64,000 nt of DNA, taken from NCBI GenBank assembly GCA_001939145.1, contig LSRX01000055.1, positions 280,349-344,348 of the forward strand. Reading direction: 5' to 3'. Every line of letters begins with the position of its first letter. Positions within the stretch are counted from its first letter, which is position 1. Shown here piece by piece: positions 12,701 through 27,200 of the stretch. Source of the DNA: Symbiodinium microadriaticum. Taxonomy: Eukaryota; Sar; Dinophyceae; Suessiales; Symbiodiniaceae. The notes under the pieces were generated by a model that saw nothing but the letters and a program-made list of their open reading frames with translations, did no database searches and had not been told where the DNA came from. Both the position numbers and the translations under genes were made by a program.

Positions 12701-15700
12701 TAGGGTTTAGGGTTGAGGCGTGAGGGTTTTAGGGCCTTAAGGGTTGAGGGTTCCGGGCCTTTAGGGTTGAGGGTTTAGGGCCTTTAGGGTTGAGGGTTTA
12801 GGGTTTAGACTCCCTTGCAGCCTAAGTCTGCAGCTCCGCAGAATTTTGTGCTCACGTTCCAACGCCTGGCCTTGCACATACAGGCCTCTTAGGGAGGTCA
12901 CATGCGAGTGATGATGCGATCCTTCGTCCTGACGAGCCTACTTCTCTGCGTGCTCGGCGAAAGCGCGCCCGAGTGCCAAGGGGAGGAGGGCAGCTTGGAG
13001 GCATCAAGATGTTGCCGCTGTACATTGGGGGGGTGTCGCGTGCATACGCTAGTACCAGGAGGATCTGTGGCTCTGCAAGACAATCCCTACTATGTTTGTG
13101 GTCGCCTAACTGCACATCGGTAGTCCATAGAGACTCTCGGGTACGTCATGCATACGAAATGCTATTGCCCTAAACCCTGAACCCTAAGCCCCAAACCCTA
13201 TATTAACCTGTCATGTATCTGCAGACACATAGGTTCTAGCGAGGTTTGGGCTTCAGGTTGTGGGGATGCCTCGGTCCGGGGTTTGGGGCTATGGTTATTT
13301 CCACGTCCTCACGTCCGTGTAAACTTTGTTTTAAGTATGTTTATACAGTCGTGTAAGAAGGCGGTTATGTGGCCGGGTGCCCATACCTTGACCTTAGAAA
13401 ACCTACCCTTTTAGGATTTCTTGTTATGACCATAAGTCCTTAAATGTGAGGCTATTTTGGGGGGAATGGGAAGGTAGGCCTGCAGCCCCCAAAGTGGCTC
13501 CCTACAGGAAGACCCCCCCTCCCCAAGAAAGTAACATCTCTTGTAATATCGAACTCCGAAGAGGAAACCCGTAATGTTCGGAATCTCTCCCGCCCTTGGC
13601 AGCTGTCATGTCATCAGAATTGCTGTCGCTGCGGACAAAAGGTCAATAGGTCGGAAGACTGCTTTGCTTTTTTCGAATCTTCACCGTGCTTGCGTTTGCT
13701 AACGCTAAAGGAGTTTGAGTGATACTTGCCATTCAGCATGCTTCCTGAGTCTATTATTGTTGGGGCTTGAGAAGACGCCCTCCTGAGCTGCAAGTCTACC
13801 AGGTCAAATTGTCATGTCTCTCTTGCTTCTCCTACGTTCTTCTGACAGAAAATGAGGAACTTTTGAAAATCGTGCTACAACACCCCTCCGAGGAAGCTGC
13901 GCTGTCGACCAGGGTACGGCCACCGGCGCAAACAAAGGATTAACCTTGCTGCAGGCCGGGTCAGGTCGTGCATGCGACGTAGGGCTTCGGTTTTAAACAG
14001 GTCCATGCTGACAGCTTTAGTTCGAAGAGTCTTGGCATCGAGCTCGACGCCATTGCGGTAACCAAGTTACATTTTAGGGTCGGTACGACTGAAAGACCTT
14101 CACCGCTTTTCCTGTCTAGATGCCTAGACTCGGAGCCGGAGACGTAGTAGGGGCCCAGGGTTTAGCGCTTATAGGGCTTGGGGATGTGAGGGGTCAAAGC
14201 AAAAACTATTTAAGGGGTCAAACAAACTGTTTAAGGGATCAAAACAACTATTTTAAGGGATTAAAGAAAGTGTTCCTATTGTAGAAGCAGAACACAAGGC
14301 AAGAGACAACGGAACAACACAAAGTATAGATCTGCCCCAGAAATCCAAAAAAAAACTACTCCAAGCAACATCCAAAAAAGGGGGACGGAAGGAACCAAAG
14401 AACGTAAGAAGCATAGAAAGAAAGAAATACAAAAGATGGAAAAAACGAGCAACAAACAGAAATACAGAAAGAAGGACAGCAATTCAGCCAGAGACAAAGA
14501 AAGACATACATGATTCACGAAATAACGTAGCAACGCCAGAACGACAAAAATAAAAAACAACGAAGTTCGCAACTACAAAACAAAGATAGCAAGTCGAAAG
14601 AAAGACAACATAAACAAAAAAGCATAAATAATTAAACAACCACGGAAAGAGACAGCGATGCAGCGCAGAGAGCAAAAACACAGTAAGACAGAAATAAACA
14701 CTGACAGGAAGATAAAAATAGATAAAGAAAGAACGAACAAACACGAATGAAGCAAGAAAGACCAGCAACTCAGCGCAGAGAAGCCCGTCCCTTACCAAGG
14801 ATCCTAAGTAGCGACAAATGTACTTGCCGTATTGGAAATCTAGTTACTTAATTCGGCCCATGCACTCTCAGCAGACAGTATGCATAAAATGCAATAAAAA
14901 AAACTCTCTGACACCATCAAGCCGAAACCTTCATTCCCAGAGCTTCATTTCGTGCGTTTTCTCAGGATGGTAACGATGACGATGATGAAGAGCATGTTGA
15001 TGATGAGGATGTGTATATATATATATATATAGTTATACTTGTATATGTATATGCCTCTAAGGATGTATATGTACATACCTCTATGTATATATATATATAC
15101 ATACATACATACATACATACATACAGACATGCAAATATGCGCGTGTGTGTGTGAGATGATTATATATATATATATATATACACATACACGCACATGCGTC
15201 CACATGTATATCCCTGCTCAAAACAAGCCAAGCCAAGTCAGGCATTGTAAAGCGAACTTGGTGTACACATGCAAACTACTTGTGCACATATTACATTTTG
15301 AGCCATATGCGAACCTGCTTCAAAGAATGGGTGCTCCATCATGTATGAGGGGAATCAAACGGAGGGCAAGCCCTCCACCTGGAACGCGCGTCCTGCCTCC
15401 TCTTTATTTTGTTTACAAAATAAGAACAGTTTTTTTGATACCTAGAATAGTTTATTATCTTCTAATGAGCCTGCCTCCTCTGTTTTTTGCTTTTAAACTG
15501 AGGAACTTTTTTGATCTCTTATATAACTAGTTTCTGTTTCTTGTCAAAACAGTGTTCTTGTATCTTTTAATGTTGTTTATGCCTCACCCGATCTGAGGGG
15601 GCAGAAGGAGGCAAAGGGAGATAGCGGGCCCCGATGACATGTGTTCTGGGGCCAAGCAGTCATGCACTCGAAGTTGCAGACACTCGAGACCACCGACGTG

Positions 15701-18700
15701 TAGAATCTTTCCGGGATTCTGGCCAGAAGAGGTGTGAAATGTGAAGTTCAGGAGTGCCTTTGGCATGTTTGGTTCTCGGAAGTCAACTGCAACCATGCAA
15801 AAGCTTTTAAGCCTTGTCTGAGCCCTAAAGTAGTATTTGATCTTCAACTGGGCCCTTTAAAGGAACCCTCTATGCAACAAAAAATACATGTTAGTTTACT
15901 CCCTGGTTGAATCACCGCCCAATCACAGGTTTGACATTCTTCTGACCTTGGAGCCTTGTCAGTTTTTTCCTGAAGCTCGGAAGCCTTAAGCTTGCGCGCC
16001 CGATGCCGCTCCGCCACATGTGGTCTCAGGGGCCCTAAACCCTGAAGTAGGGATTTTAAGGTTTCTTCCGTTTCGGGCCTTGCGCTCAGAAATCGCAGGG
16101 TGTGCGGCGGGCCGGCAAGATGGAAGCGGACGCCGCCGACTGTGCCGAACCTCGGGCTGACCCAGAGCTTCCAAAAATCCTCAATTGAGAAACATACCTT
16201 ACATCATATAGGGGATCCTATTGCAATTTGAAGTATATGCCTTAATCAAGGAATATTGGAAGATCTGGGGAAGAATGAATGGCTTTCCAAACCCCTGCTT
16301 GAAGCTTCCTCCAATCGTGAAAGTTCGAAAGTTCCAGACCCAATCACATGTTTAGGTCCATGCAGAACTAGCCGGGTAAGAAGTCTTGCGAAGCCAGCCA
16401 ACTTCGATGCTCGTTGACTGATATGATTACGAGGCGTTTCTGAGTTTGGGATTTAGGTCATTGGTCCTTACATGTTGGACGTCAGGTGCTCGACCCGAGA
16501 TTGACAAACAGAGGGGGGTAGGCCCTGAGCGGACCTGTTCCCCAGACCCCCAGAAGGATCTAGAAAATAGAACCCCGAATTTGTGAGCTTATTATAGTAA
16601 GAGGGTGCTTTAAAGGAACCCCCCTTAAGGATTTTCTAGATCCTTCCGGGGGTCTGGGTCAGGAAGACAACGAGGATCCGAACTGGCCAAGGCGAAACCG
16701 AGGCATCCTGGCATTCTCGCCATGGCCGATGGTCTCCATTGTAGTTCCTTTGTTGGGTTGCTTGTTTATAGGGTTTAGGGTTTAGGGGATCCGAAATATA
16801 CCATGTTGGTCAAACCAAACAAGAGAACTACAATGGAGACTTACTGTAGGTAAACCTTAAACCCCCATGATTGCAATGGCGGTAGGTTTGGGTTGTACAG
16901 AGTTGTGCTGATTCAGTTTCGGGTTGGGTTCCTTCATGTGTTGTGTAGGGTGGCATTCAGAGCTTCTGGATGAACTTGAGTGTGTTTTTGTTGGTGGCTT
17001 GTTGAGCTCCGGGCCAGAGTTCCAGGTACTCACGGTTTCAGTTTGGGGAGTGGGTCTGAGCGCAGGTTGGTTTGGGAGGCAAGTATTTCGGGTCTCGGTT
17101 TAGGGCTTCAGGTACTAACTATAGGGTTCTATAGTAGGGTCCCCTTTAAAGAGTACTAGAGTTCCAGAGCTTCAGTCTGGGCAGCCCTGAATCAACAAAC
17201 CGTTGATGTCGGTTTGGGATGCTACCCTACACCCCTAAAGCCCCAAACCCTCCACCAGCACCACCCCCAAACCCCCACTACCGTAGAGGCCTGAATAATT
17301 CGTACAGGGTCAGGGTTTGGGGGCTCGTTGTTACAATAATTATCGTCTAAGATACCCCCAAACCCTATTTTAATTATTAAGGCCCATATATAGGAATTCA
17401 TCAACGAGCCTCGAAAGGTCGTGTGAAAACATCCGTAAGCTGTTAACCCCTACCCCAAAACTCCAAACCACAAACGCTAGGGTTTAGGTTTTAGGAGCAA
17501 ACCCGGAAGCCCCAAACAGCCCTAAGCCCTGCGAGCCCTAAACCCTAAACTCCAACCCTTCCTCCCTGCCAACACAGACAATCTTGAGCCCCCACAGAGG
17601 CTGCTGCCCGGGTTTCCAGAAATGTGGCCCATACCAGTTCCGCTGGGGTGCCTTGGCTTCTGGATACCGTCCAGGAGACTTCCCGTGTGTCAGCTTGTCG
17701 CCGATTGTAAGATTTAAGGTCTTAGGGTTCAGGTTTAGGAGGTTAGGATACGGACGATTTGGTTGGCCTTTTGCTACGGACGGTGCGGAGTTCTATTAAG
17801 GTTGCTTGAGTTGTTCATGGATACTTGCAAGCAGCTGTGCATATGTGTCCGAAACGCTGGTCAACGCACTTTCAACCCTACTCATGCCTACCCGTGGATC
17901 TACCAGAGCCGCGAGGATCCTAGCTACAAAACCGCTTAAACCCAAAAAGGAGTTACACTGGCGACCAAACCTCAAAGTCCCGACCCCAATCCCTCCCCTC
18001 TAAACCCTAAACCCGAAACCCTAAACCCTAAACCCGGAACCTAAACCCCTAAACCCTAAACCTAAACCCTAAACCCCTAAACCCGAAGCCCGAAACCCTG
18101 AGCCACACATGCAAAGGCTGGTCTTTCCGATGCTTCTCCGGACAGTGCCGCCTCAGGGCTGCGACATATTCTCGGCTTTCGGTTTGCAGCGGGTTGAGGG
18201 TTGAGGGTTAGGGTTTTAAGGTCTAGGGTGTTGGGTTTAATGGCTTTGGGTCTGGGGTTTAGGGTTTAGAGTTTAAGGGTTTAGGGTTCAGGGTTGAGGG
18301 TTAGGGGTTAGGGTTTTAGGGTCTAGGGTGTTGGGTTTAGGGTTGCGATGTCCATCGAAGGGCAACTCCCTGAGTACATTAAGTACCGGACCACGGTCCC
18401 CTCATAACCATGGGTTGGCAGTGCGCTTGGGGGCTTTGGGGGCTTGAGTTGAAGCTTTCGTGGCATTTGCTGTTTGCGTCGTGGGAAGGGGCTATAGCGT
18501 AGGGCCTGAAGTCGCAGGGGGCGGTTTGCGGTTCAGAGATTGGGGTCACCGCTTTGGTGTGGATTCCCCTAATGGTCCATGTGCCCAAATAGTAAATACC
18601 TCGGCCCCAAAAGGCACCGATTATATACCGACAACTTCAAGGCCAAAGTATATATACTATATTACTATATGACTGTATGGCCTAAACCCTAAACCGTAAA

Positions 18701-21196
18701 CCCTGAACCCTAACCGTAAGACATGTATGGGCACATGGACCCTTAGTGTTAGCGCTGCAGTTTGCTGCGGCGGTTTGCAGGTGGCAGGGTTGAAGGCTCA
18801 GGTGGGGCTCATGTTGTGCATGGATTTAGGGTTTAGGGGTTTAGGGTTTAGGGGTTTAGGGGTTTATGGTTTAGGGTTTAGGGTTTAGGGTTTAGGTAGG
18901 TGGTTCTAATCAGCGCATGGTATGTCGACCCCTTGCAAGCAGTGCAATCTGTGACCTCTATGCTGGGTCAACATTGGAGTACTCAGACATATCTTTCTTG
19001 GCTTCCTTTCGATGGCAGTCGGCAGGCTGGACTTGTTCCCATGCCTCGTTTGATATGTAGCTGCCGTGTGGAGGAAATCCAACCTCCTAGGACCTAGGAT
19101 GTTTGGTGTCACCTAGGAGGAGCCTAGCATCAACGTTCTTAGTTTAGGATTCTTTGGCATCGCACGCAAGACTAGTATACATGTTGGTCTTGCAGCGCGG
19201 AATCTACCTCGCTGTGTAGATGTTTCCTCGTTTAGGGCGCGGCCTGAATTCTGTTAGCCCCTCCAGACTATACAACCCTAAGCCCCAAACCCCATACAGA
19301 CTCGACACTGGGTCAAGACTGAAGGAACCCCAACTGACGAGTGTGGTTGCCTCCTTGGACAAACTGGCTGGTCGACTACGATTGGGGCGTCTCGGCTGTT
19401 TCATGTTGTTGCGTTTGTTTCGTTGGGGTTGCTTCGGCTGCACCCAAACCTGAAGCAAAAGCAACCCGAATCCTAAACCTTGAGCCCGGGCCGCCCCAGC
19501 CCCGAATATTGTGTGTTCGACTGAGATGTCTTGGCATTTTCAGAGGGCTGCAAGGAAATTCTCAGGAGCAAGGCTTCGCTACAGAGAGTTTAGGATGCAG
19601 GACTTGTAGACTTTGGAAGCCTCCACGCCGCACCCTGAACCCTTAGACACCTTAGACTTATAACCCCAGACCCGAAGCCCTTAAACCCCGACTTTCAACC
19701 CAGAGCCCTCAAATTCTAAACCCTCTACCCAAAACCCTTAAACTCTAAACCCTCTAAGCCCTAAACCCCTTTCCCAGGCCTGCCGGGCCTCATCGACAAC
19801 GTCTGAACGTGAAGCAAAGCAGTGCGAGGCCACTCGGAGCGTTCCTATAACACTCAGCAGTCCAGAAATCTGGACTGTGAGATCCCTCTAAATTAGGGTC
19901 CCTTCTTATGGTCCCCAAAGTCGTGCTGCAGCCTTATAAGCAGGACCCTAAAAGGGGAATCTGATTTAGAGAACTACCCATCTGCTCCTGTGGCTTTCAG
20001 ACCTCTAGTCGAGGACCTAGACGGAGAGATGAAGGCAGGTAAGAGTGAGGATCACGTATAGACCCACTCTTATGTAGGATTCGGCCACCTATCTGCATCC
20101 CATCTGTTGCGGCCGTTGACCTAAATTATACTGGAAAGGTGCGTCGTGGCTTCGCCATAGGAGGTTTTGGGTTTACGGCGCTAGCACAACTTGGCGGTCA
20201 GTTTGAAGCTTTCGGTGTCAATCCCGGAGCTGATGCGCGAACATGTCATTGCAATGAGTTCTCTTAGTTTAGAGATTGGGCTTTGGGTTCAGCGCCTTCG
20301 GCTTGGAGCGTCGGTGCTTTCTAGTCCCGATTATTGCTTGCCCAACCAGCCCAACTGCCAGAGCTTGTTATGCTGAAGGAGGCCGGAATCGGTGGGATCA
20401 CAACGACCGAAGCTCCTGGCACCACGAGTGCCTCGCCTAGTATAGAAGCTTGAAAAGGTGCAACCCTTGTGCTGCCGCTACTCCAGTACCTGTCCATGCA
20501 CACTTCCTCCGAGACTCCCTACATTAGCACGGAGCCTTGAACGAGCCAAAAGCATCCATACAACTGAGTCGGCGGTGGTATGAGCGACACGACGACGCAA
20601 GATGGCGAAGTCACCACGACCGCCGACACTGGCTCCAGCACGACAGGCCATCCTGGTTGCAGAATCCATTATGTGCTTTTCCCGGACAGTCCTATGTCCC
20701 TGTAATCTGGTGACCTAGCCCAGAGCCCTGAACCTTCTGGTGTCCTATTTCGAAGCAAAGGAGCCCTGCAAAGGTTCTTTTTTTTTAAAAAAAAATTCAG
20801 GGTAATAAAGGGGCTAGCTCAAACCCGCCGGCGCTGTTTCCTCACGTGTTTTTTCGTCGAAATGCGTGTTTCGTGTAGGTAGAACACATGTTTTTGACTT
20901 TATTTTCTATATATGAATTTATCTATGTGTAATAAAAGCGCTGCTTATTCGAGGTTTCTGCGCGCGTGTTTCTTGCTATCTATTGGGGTGCACATTGTGT
21001 TCAGGCTTGTAGGCTTTGTTTTGGCTTGTACTGTCGGTTCTCAGCGCATTGAACCACCACCACCACCACCACCACCACCACCACCACCACCACGAGCACC
21101 ACCACAGCCATCATCCTCACCATCATCATCACCATCATCATCATCATCATCATCAAGATGATCACCATCATCAACATCATAACCATCATCATCATC

Positions 21197-21228
<32 letters not shown>

Positions 21229-24200
21229 CATCAAGATGATCACCATCATCAACATCATAACCATCATCATCATCATCATCATCATCGCCATCATCATCAC
21301 CACAATGACCGTGGTCGCTGTTGTCACCAGCATCGCCATCAACATCAGCAGAACAAAAATAATGACAATGACAATCATAGTAACACCAATAATCGTAATA
21401 ATAATCATCACTATCTTCTTCATCATAGTAGTAGTAAAAGCAGAAATACGAGGCTTAGGGAGTTTGGGGGGTTAAGGGAGCTAGGAGGGCTCTTAGGGGG
21501 TCTGGGGTCTTAGGGAGTTTCGGAACTAAGGGAGCTAAAGGGAACTTAGGAAGCTAAAAGGGGACTTCGGCGAAGGTGCAAGCCGCGGTGAGCCCCCTCC
21601 CCCCTTCCCCCCNCCCCCCTCAACCTTTAAAGCCTCGTGCAGTTGTAGCGCCGCTAGCCTAAATAAGTATTAACCGTAGTCCTTCTAAGCCTTAGGCTTC
21701 CCGATTACAGCATCTTATCAGTATATACCAAACATGCACGCACAAAACAAGATTCCAATTATTACGACGCCTATGTTTGAAGTTTGATGAGACTTAGCAA
21801 GCAGGTTATGATGTTATATACATAAACACAGTAGGCAAGACAGCCCCCAATCTCAGCTCTCGCACATTTTGGGCTGACAAGGTTGTGAGTTCATGGTGCG
21901 GACAATACGAAGCATACTCTTGAGCCTGGTAATACGCATTTCTACAGGAGCTCCATGTTCGCAGTGACGCAGTGGTTCAGGTTTTAGGGTTTAGGCTCAG
22001 GGTCTAGGATTTAGCTTCCCACCCTAGGAAAGCAAACACTATCGTACACGATTCTCACGTGTGAAGTTCTGCAGCCCACATGTTGGGCTTTGACTGGAAA
22101 ACTGCTTTATTTCTGGTGTGAGACCTTCACTGCCGACATGGACAGCACCGTAGCTATGAAGCTGGAAAGCAGCACCGCGAGAAGGGTTAATTGTGACTTC
22201 CGAGTAGTCTTTCTCAAAGTTACCATGCAGTCCAACGAACATCCGATGACTGCATTACCCTTGAGTCCTAAACTCCCAATGAATTAGTTAAACTGTGATA
22301 AACCCTGAAGCCCGAATGATGATGTGGACCTGGTGTCTTTCAGGTGGTAGCTCCGGGGAAACTCCAACAAAGCTTCGCATCATGTCATGGAACGTCGCGC
22401 GTCAGCAGTTTCGCAAGAGTTTTCTGCTTCCAGGGTTTAGGGTCTTGGGTTAGGAAATCCATGTTCACGGGCCGTAAGGTGTAGAATCTAGTTAGGATTT
22501 GGGGCTGAGGGTTTGGTCTTGACGATGCAGTGTCAGTGTTTCCAAGTGCCACAGCATCCACATTGTCGCGCCATTCCGTCCTGATGCGACCTGAGCTTTT
22601 TTCCTTTGAAGGAGGGCCAGTACTGTCGTTGCAAGCCCGCTACAACAAGTGCCAAAGCGATCTGAGTACTAGCCCTTTGGCAGGGTTGGCTCGAGACACA
22701 AAATACCCGGAACACCCTGAACACTGGAAAGGCCAAGTCGGTCACCCTGACACACGCACCATCCTTTGTCCACTGACCACTTACGAAGCCCACCAAGACC
22801 CCAAGCCACGGACCCGATGCCGAGTAAGCCCTACACCGCCCCCTATACCCTCAAACCCTCAAGCCCTGAAGCCTGAAACCGAGAAAAACCCAGAGAAATC
22901 TTCGAACCCCTTACCAACCCTTAAGCCCTAAAGTAGAAGCCTGAATATTTACCTCTATGATTCTTTCGGATTCCGTATCATATGTATACTAAACATGCAC
23001 CAAAGACCCTACTCCTAATCGTTAAGGCCCCTGCATCAGAACCCTATGATAACACATTGAACAGAACCCTTATAGACCCCTTTTCAGGATCCCTTTAAAC
23101 CCTACACCCTAAACCCTAAAGGAACCCTACTCTAAATCCGAAAGGCCCCTATTAGACGGTTTTAGCGCTCCTTCGCAGCCCCGAAGTGAAGCCCCGGCCC
23201 GCTCTGTGGCAAAGAGAAGCCATCCCCAAACTGCGTAGGTTCTTGAAAGCCTTGTGGGTCTTGAAAGCCTTTTGGTTTAGGGTTTTGTGTCCCGGGTTTA
23301 GGGTTTAGGGGCTAGGGTTTAGGGCCAGTTTAGGGTTTGGTTGTTTAACAGAACTTCGAACTCAGTGCTAATCACCATATTTCTAGAGGGGTATGGTTGC
23401 TTTGGTGTTAGCGCGGGCTTGGTACGGCTGTGAGGAACTTGGTTGAAGGAACCACAATACTGCAAGCTCCAAAGTCTTACAGAGCCCTGTGGAGCCCTGA
23501 CGAAGCGCTAAACCCCAAAGCTCTAAACCCGTGTAATTAGATCCCTTCTAAAGCCTTCCGGAGTGCTACACCCTAGAAAAAACGCTGCATCCTCTTCGAT
23601 GTTTGGTCTTGAGGCCTTTTTGAGCCCTGCCATGGAGCCTTCAGAACAGCCCTAGACCCTAAGTGCCAAACGAAAACCCCGAAAGCTCTACACCACGAAC
23701 CCTGTTTTAAAGGTGTACTTCGGGAACGGCAAGATTGACGCCATGGGTAACATGCTCAAGGAGAAGCCTCGCTGCACTTAGAAGACAAGTGGTATCTAAG
23801 AGATCCGAGCCGCACTTTCTGTATTCAGAACTTAGATGTTATAAGGGTTTGTTCTATCTAGGGTAGGGGTTTACGAGGGTTTACTTCTGAGCTACCTTTT
23901 TACGTTTCTAGGGGTGTTGGAAGGGTTTTTGTCAAGGATAACAAAAGGCTCCACAAAGGTCGCTTTAATCAGCGTTTTCCTGGAAGTTGGTGTTGCCGCA
24001 GCTTCTACACTTTAGTGGTCGTGCATGTTGGAGAGAGCGTAAGTACGATAGTAGGGGAGCCTGAATAATCACCAGTACTATTTCTAAGGGATCCCAATAG
24101 AATTGGAGTATACTCTACCACCAGAAGCCTTCATCCGAGAAGTGACTAGGTAATTGATTGATAGGGCCCCTTGCAACATACTGGAGCTTCCCAGAGCGAA

Positions 24201-27200
24201 GCATTGATCCTGGACCCAAAAACCCAAAACCCCCGAACCTATGCCCAAGCACCCTAGAAAGTTGAGTCCTATCAAGCATTGAGCCGCAAGCCCAGAAGCT
24301 CGGATCTACTACCCTAAACCGCGAATACCCTCCAAGATACTATCACCTACACCGGCCTCCTAAACCTTAGTACCTTATGAAGTCTACTGGACATGGGGTA
24401 CTTTCGACGCTCAGGGAAATGGACCCTCAAATGTCTCGAGCTCTTCAGCTCTGGTACCTTTTGCCCGGCCGAGGTGGGATGTTGACATCGCGAACCTGCA
24501 GGCGAGCCTTTCCAGTGCTTGTTGCCATAGGGCTTACAGCGCTTCCAGCGCTTGGGACTTCTGTGGTTATAGGTTTCAGGGTTTGGGATCTAACTTCACT
24601 GAAACCCTAAACCCTAAACCCTCAGCTTGCTTGGGAGATGATTGGTTTTGAACGACTTCGCGATGTATTCAGAATGGGGCCTGGGTTCAGCTCCTAAAGT
24701 AACCCCAAAAGCCAAAAGCCCAGGTTCCTTTTGTAGGAACCTCTTCGAGCCCAAAGTACATACTACATAAGTACATGAACCCTGAGGGTAAGTGATGGTA
24801 TTAAACTGACACATGGAGGCAAGTAGACCCGCTGTTTGCCCCATGCCGAGCATACGTCACGTATCGTGTTTCATTGTTGCTGAAGTGAGATCTTGAACTT
24901 CGTGGCTGAGTAGGTAACCTTGAACCTTTTGGGACTTATATAATCCTACCATAATTAAAAATGGTTAACCTGTTTTGGGCTAGGGTACGCAGAAAGGGTT
25001 GGGGCATCTAGGCCTGGGCCCTAGACCCTGAGCCCCGAAAACCGCTAAAGCCCTAAACCCTAACCCTCTCCCCAATACAAACAAACAAGACAAACGCCCT
25101 AGACCCGCACCTTTGGGCCCCCAGGCCCTAGCCATTCAGAGAGTCTTGCGGTCTTCCTTCGACGGTATAGCGCTTTCAATGTCAGCTTCTGTGTTGTGGG
25201 GTACCGGGGTTCAGGGCTTAGGGTTCAGGATTCAGGCTTTAGGGTGTTGAGGTTGGCCATACACTACAAGCCCGAAGTCAAAAGGTTTCATCTCTGTGAT
25301 ATTGTGAACTTCCTCTTTCACATATAATTACCGAGTTTGCAATTACTCGTTTGGGTCCATGTCAGAATCTGTGTTTCTTTCGTGTCGGTTCTTTCCGCCA
25401 ACCCTTGGATTCGAGGAGGGGAGGCCAGAACTACTCAGCCTGTCCTTCTGATGATCCTTTCATTATTCCGCGCCAGGGGGCCTGCAACACAGTGGATTGA
25501 GTTCCTGCCTACATCCGTCCACCGTCCTAACCCGGATAGGTTTATTTTCTACGGCTGCTGGATGCATCAGCTTGGCTTCGTCGCAGGTTTCCCTACGTCG
25601 GGTGGTTTTTTGGTCTTCTTTTCAATTAGAAGAGGTTATGAGTCAGATGTTTGGGGTAATCGTTCCGTCTGCCAGGAGACGAACAACAGGCTTGAGCGTA
25701 TTGCAGACGAAGCAGGCAGGCCGCTGTGACGAAGCCGAAACCTCATGCCGTGCGGAGCGACACTTTAAGCCGTGGTTTAGGGTGTAGGGTTTTTGGGTTT
25801 CGTGCCTTAAGACATTTTGAAGTCAAAAACCACATTATACACGGCTTTTGAGCCTTTTTGAGTCTTGGGGTACGCATTTGATCTTTAAGGACGTTATCTT
25901 AAACACACGAGCAGTGGCGGTCGTGCTACATTGACCGAGGAGTTCGATGCTTTCAGCTTTGGGCACATGTGGGGCGATTCCAAGGGCAGCTTGGTTTAGG
26001 GTTAAGTTTAGGGGTTAGGGGTTAGAGTTTAGGGGTTAAGGTTTAGGGTTAGTTTAGGGTTTAGGCATTGAGGTTCAAGGTGTCTTGCTGCCAAGTGTCG
26101 CAAGAAGAGGTAGCAGCGATGCTTGGTGCTGTCAGCGGGTTCGAGTTGTTTTACATGTTTCCCCTACACCCTCGACCCTGAACCCTTGATATGTGGCACT
26201 TGGACAATGAATGATGTCCCAGCTTTCTAGCTTCTAGTATGTATGTATGTATGTATATATATATATATATATATATCAAGCCCTGTACGTCGAACTCCAT
26301 ACCCAAAACGAAGAAACCCTGAGTGAAGCACCAAGAAGACCATAAGCTCCCTGACACAGACCTCAGTAAACAGAAAAGGATTTCGGTAGTTTTGGGGGTA
26401 CGTTATAGATTTACTAGTTTATTTGGGGGGGGTTCTATGTCAGGGGCCTTTTTATCGGGTTCTGGTGCATTTTGTTGTAAAAGTTAAACCCTAAACCCTA
26501 AACTCAAAACCCCTAAACCCCGTAAAGACTTTGTACGGGCATCTTCTTGTACCTAGATGGCAGGCATGGTTTCTGCTAACACCTGGCGCCAGCCTCATGA
26601 TTGGTGTGGCTACAACTTCCACAAGACCGACTGGAGAGTCTCGTCCCGTTTTGGGGTTCAAGGGGTAGGGTTTAGAAGTCTAAATCATTAGTAATGCTGT
26701 TCTCGGGATCCTTATTATAGTTTCTATTATAGTCTGCAGTATACCCCAAAAACCCTATTCTTATGAATACGGCCCCTGTATAGAGGTTTAGGACCAGGGT
26801 TCTGGCTAAGGATTTGGGGATTGGGGTATGTTTACGCTATGAAGGGTTGGGACATTTCCATCGGCACACGGTCTCCACTCATGTCATGGCGGCCGGCCTT
26901 CTTCTTGGGAGTCGGAGCGGGGTTCCTCCTGGCTAGACCTCATTAACCCTTACCCTCAAAGGACTCATATTTTAAGGCTTTTGGGCCCAAAAGACTGTAT
27001 TATATACGGCTTTTGGACTATTTTGATGCTTAGGGTAATTATTAAGGAGTTCGGGCTTTAGTTGCCGTCGTGGTACATGCGATTTATGTTGCCTTCTGAT
27101 CTGACCTCGCTAGTTTGTGGCCTCTGGGACCCAGCATGGACCTTACATTTCACGGCGGAACTGCAAAACATGACAGGGGCGGTCCCTTAAGCTGGGAGAA

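Noticed and set aside
12902..13123. 73-codon frame with a signal-peptide-like start (MRVMMRSFVLTSLLLCVLG)
   Set aside because: Attractive N terminus and several cysteines, but no splice context, no known family, and two other frames are open over the same stretch.
14276..14798. Minus-strand hydrophobic frames of 60-104 codons
   Set aside because: Composition artefact of the A-rich plus strand (TTT/CTT/TCT codons).
21016..21513. 165-codon His-rich frame (and Met/Ile-rich frames on both strands)
   Set aside because: Created entirely by the CAC/CAT trinucleotide array; all frames are open for the same reason and no splice or conservation evidence exists.
25337..25729. 130-codon plus-strand open frame
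   Set aside because: Only the piece 25676-25715 fits the EEP exon chain; no recognisable domain in the remainder.
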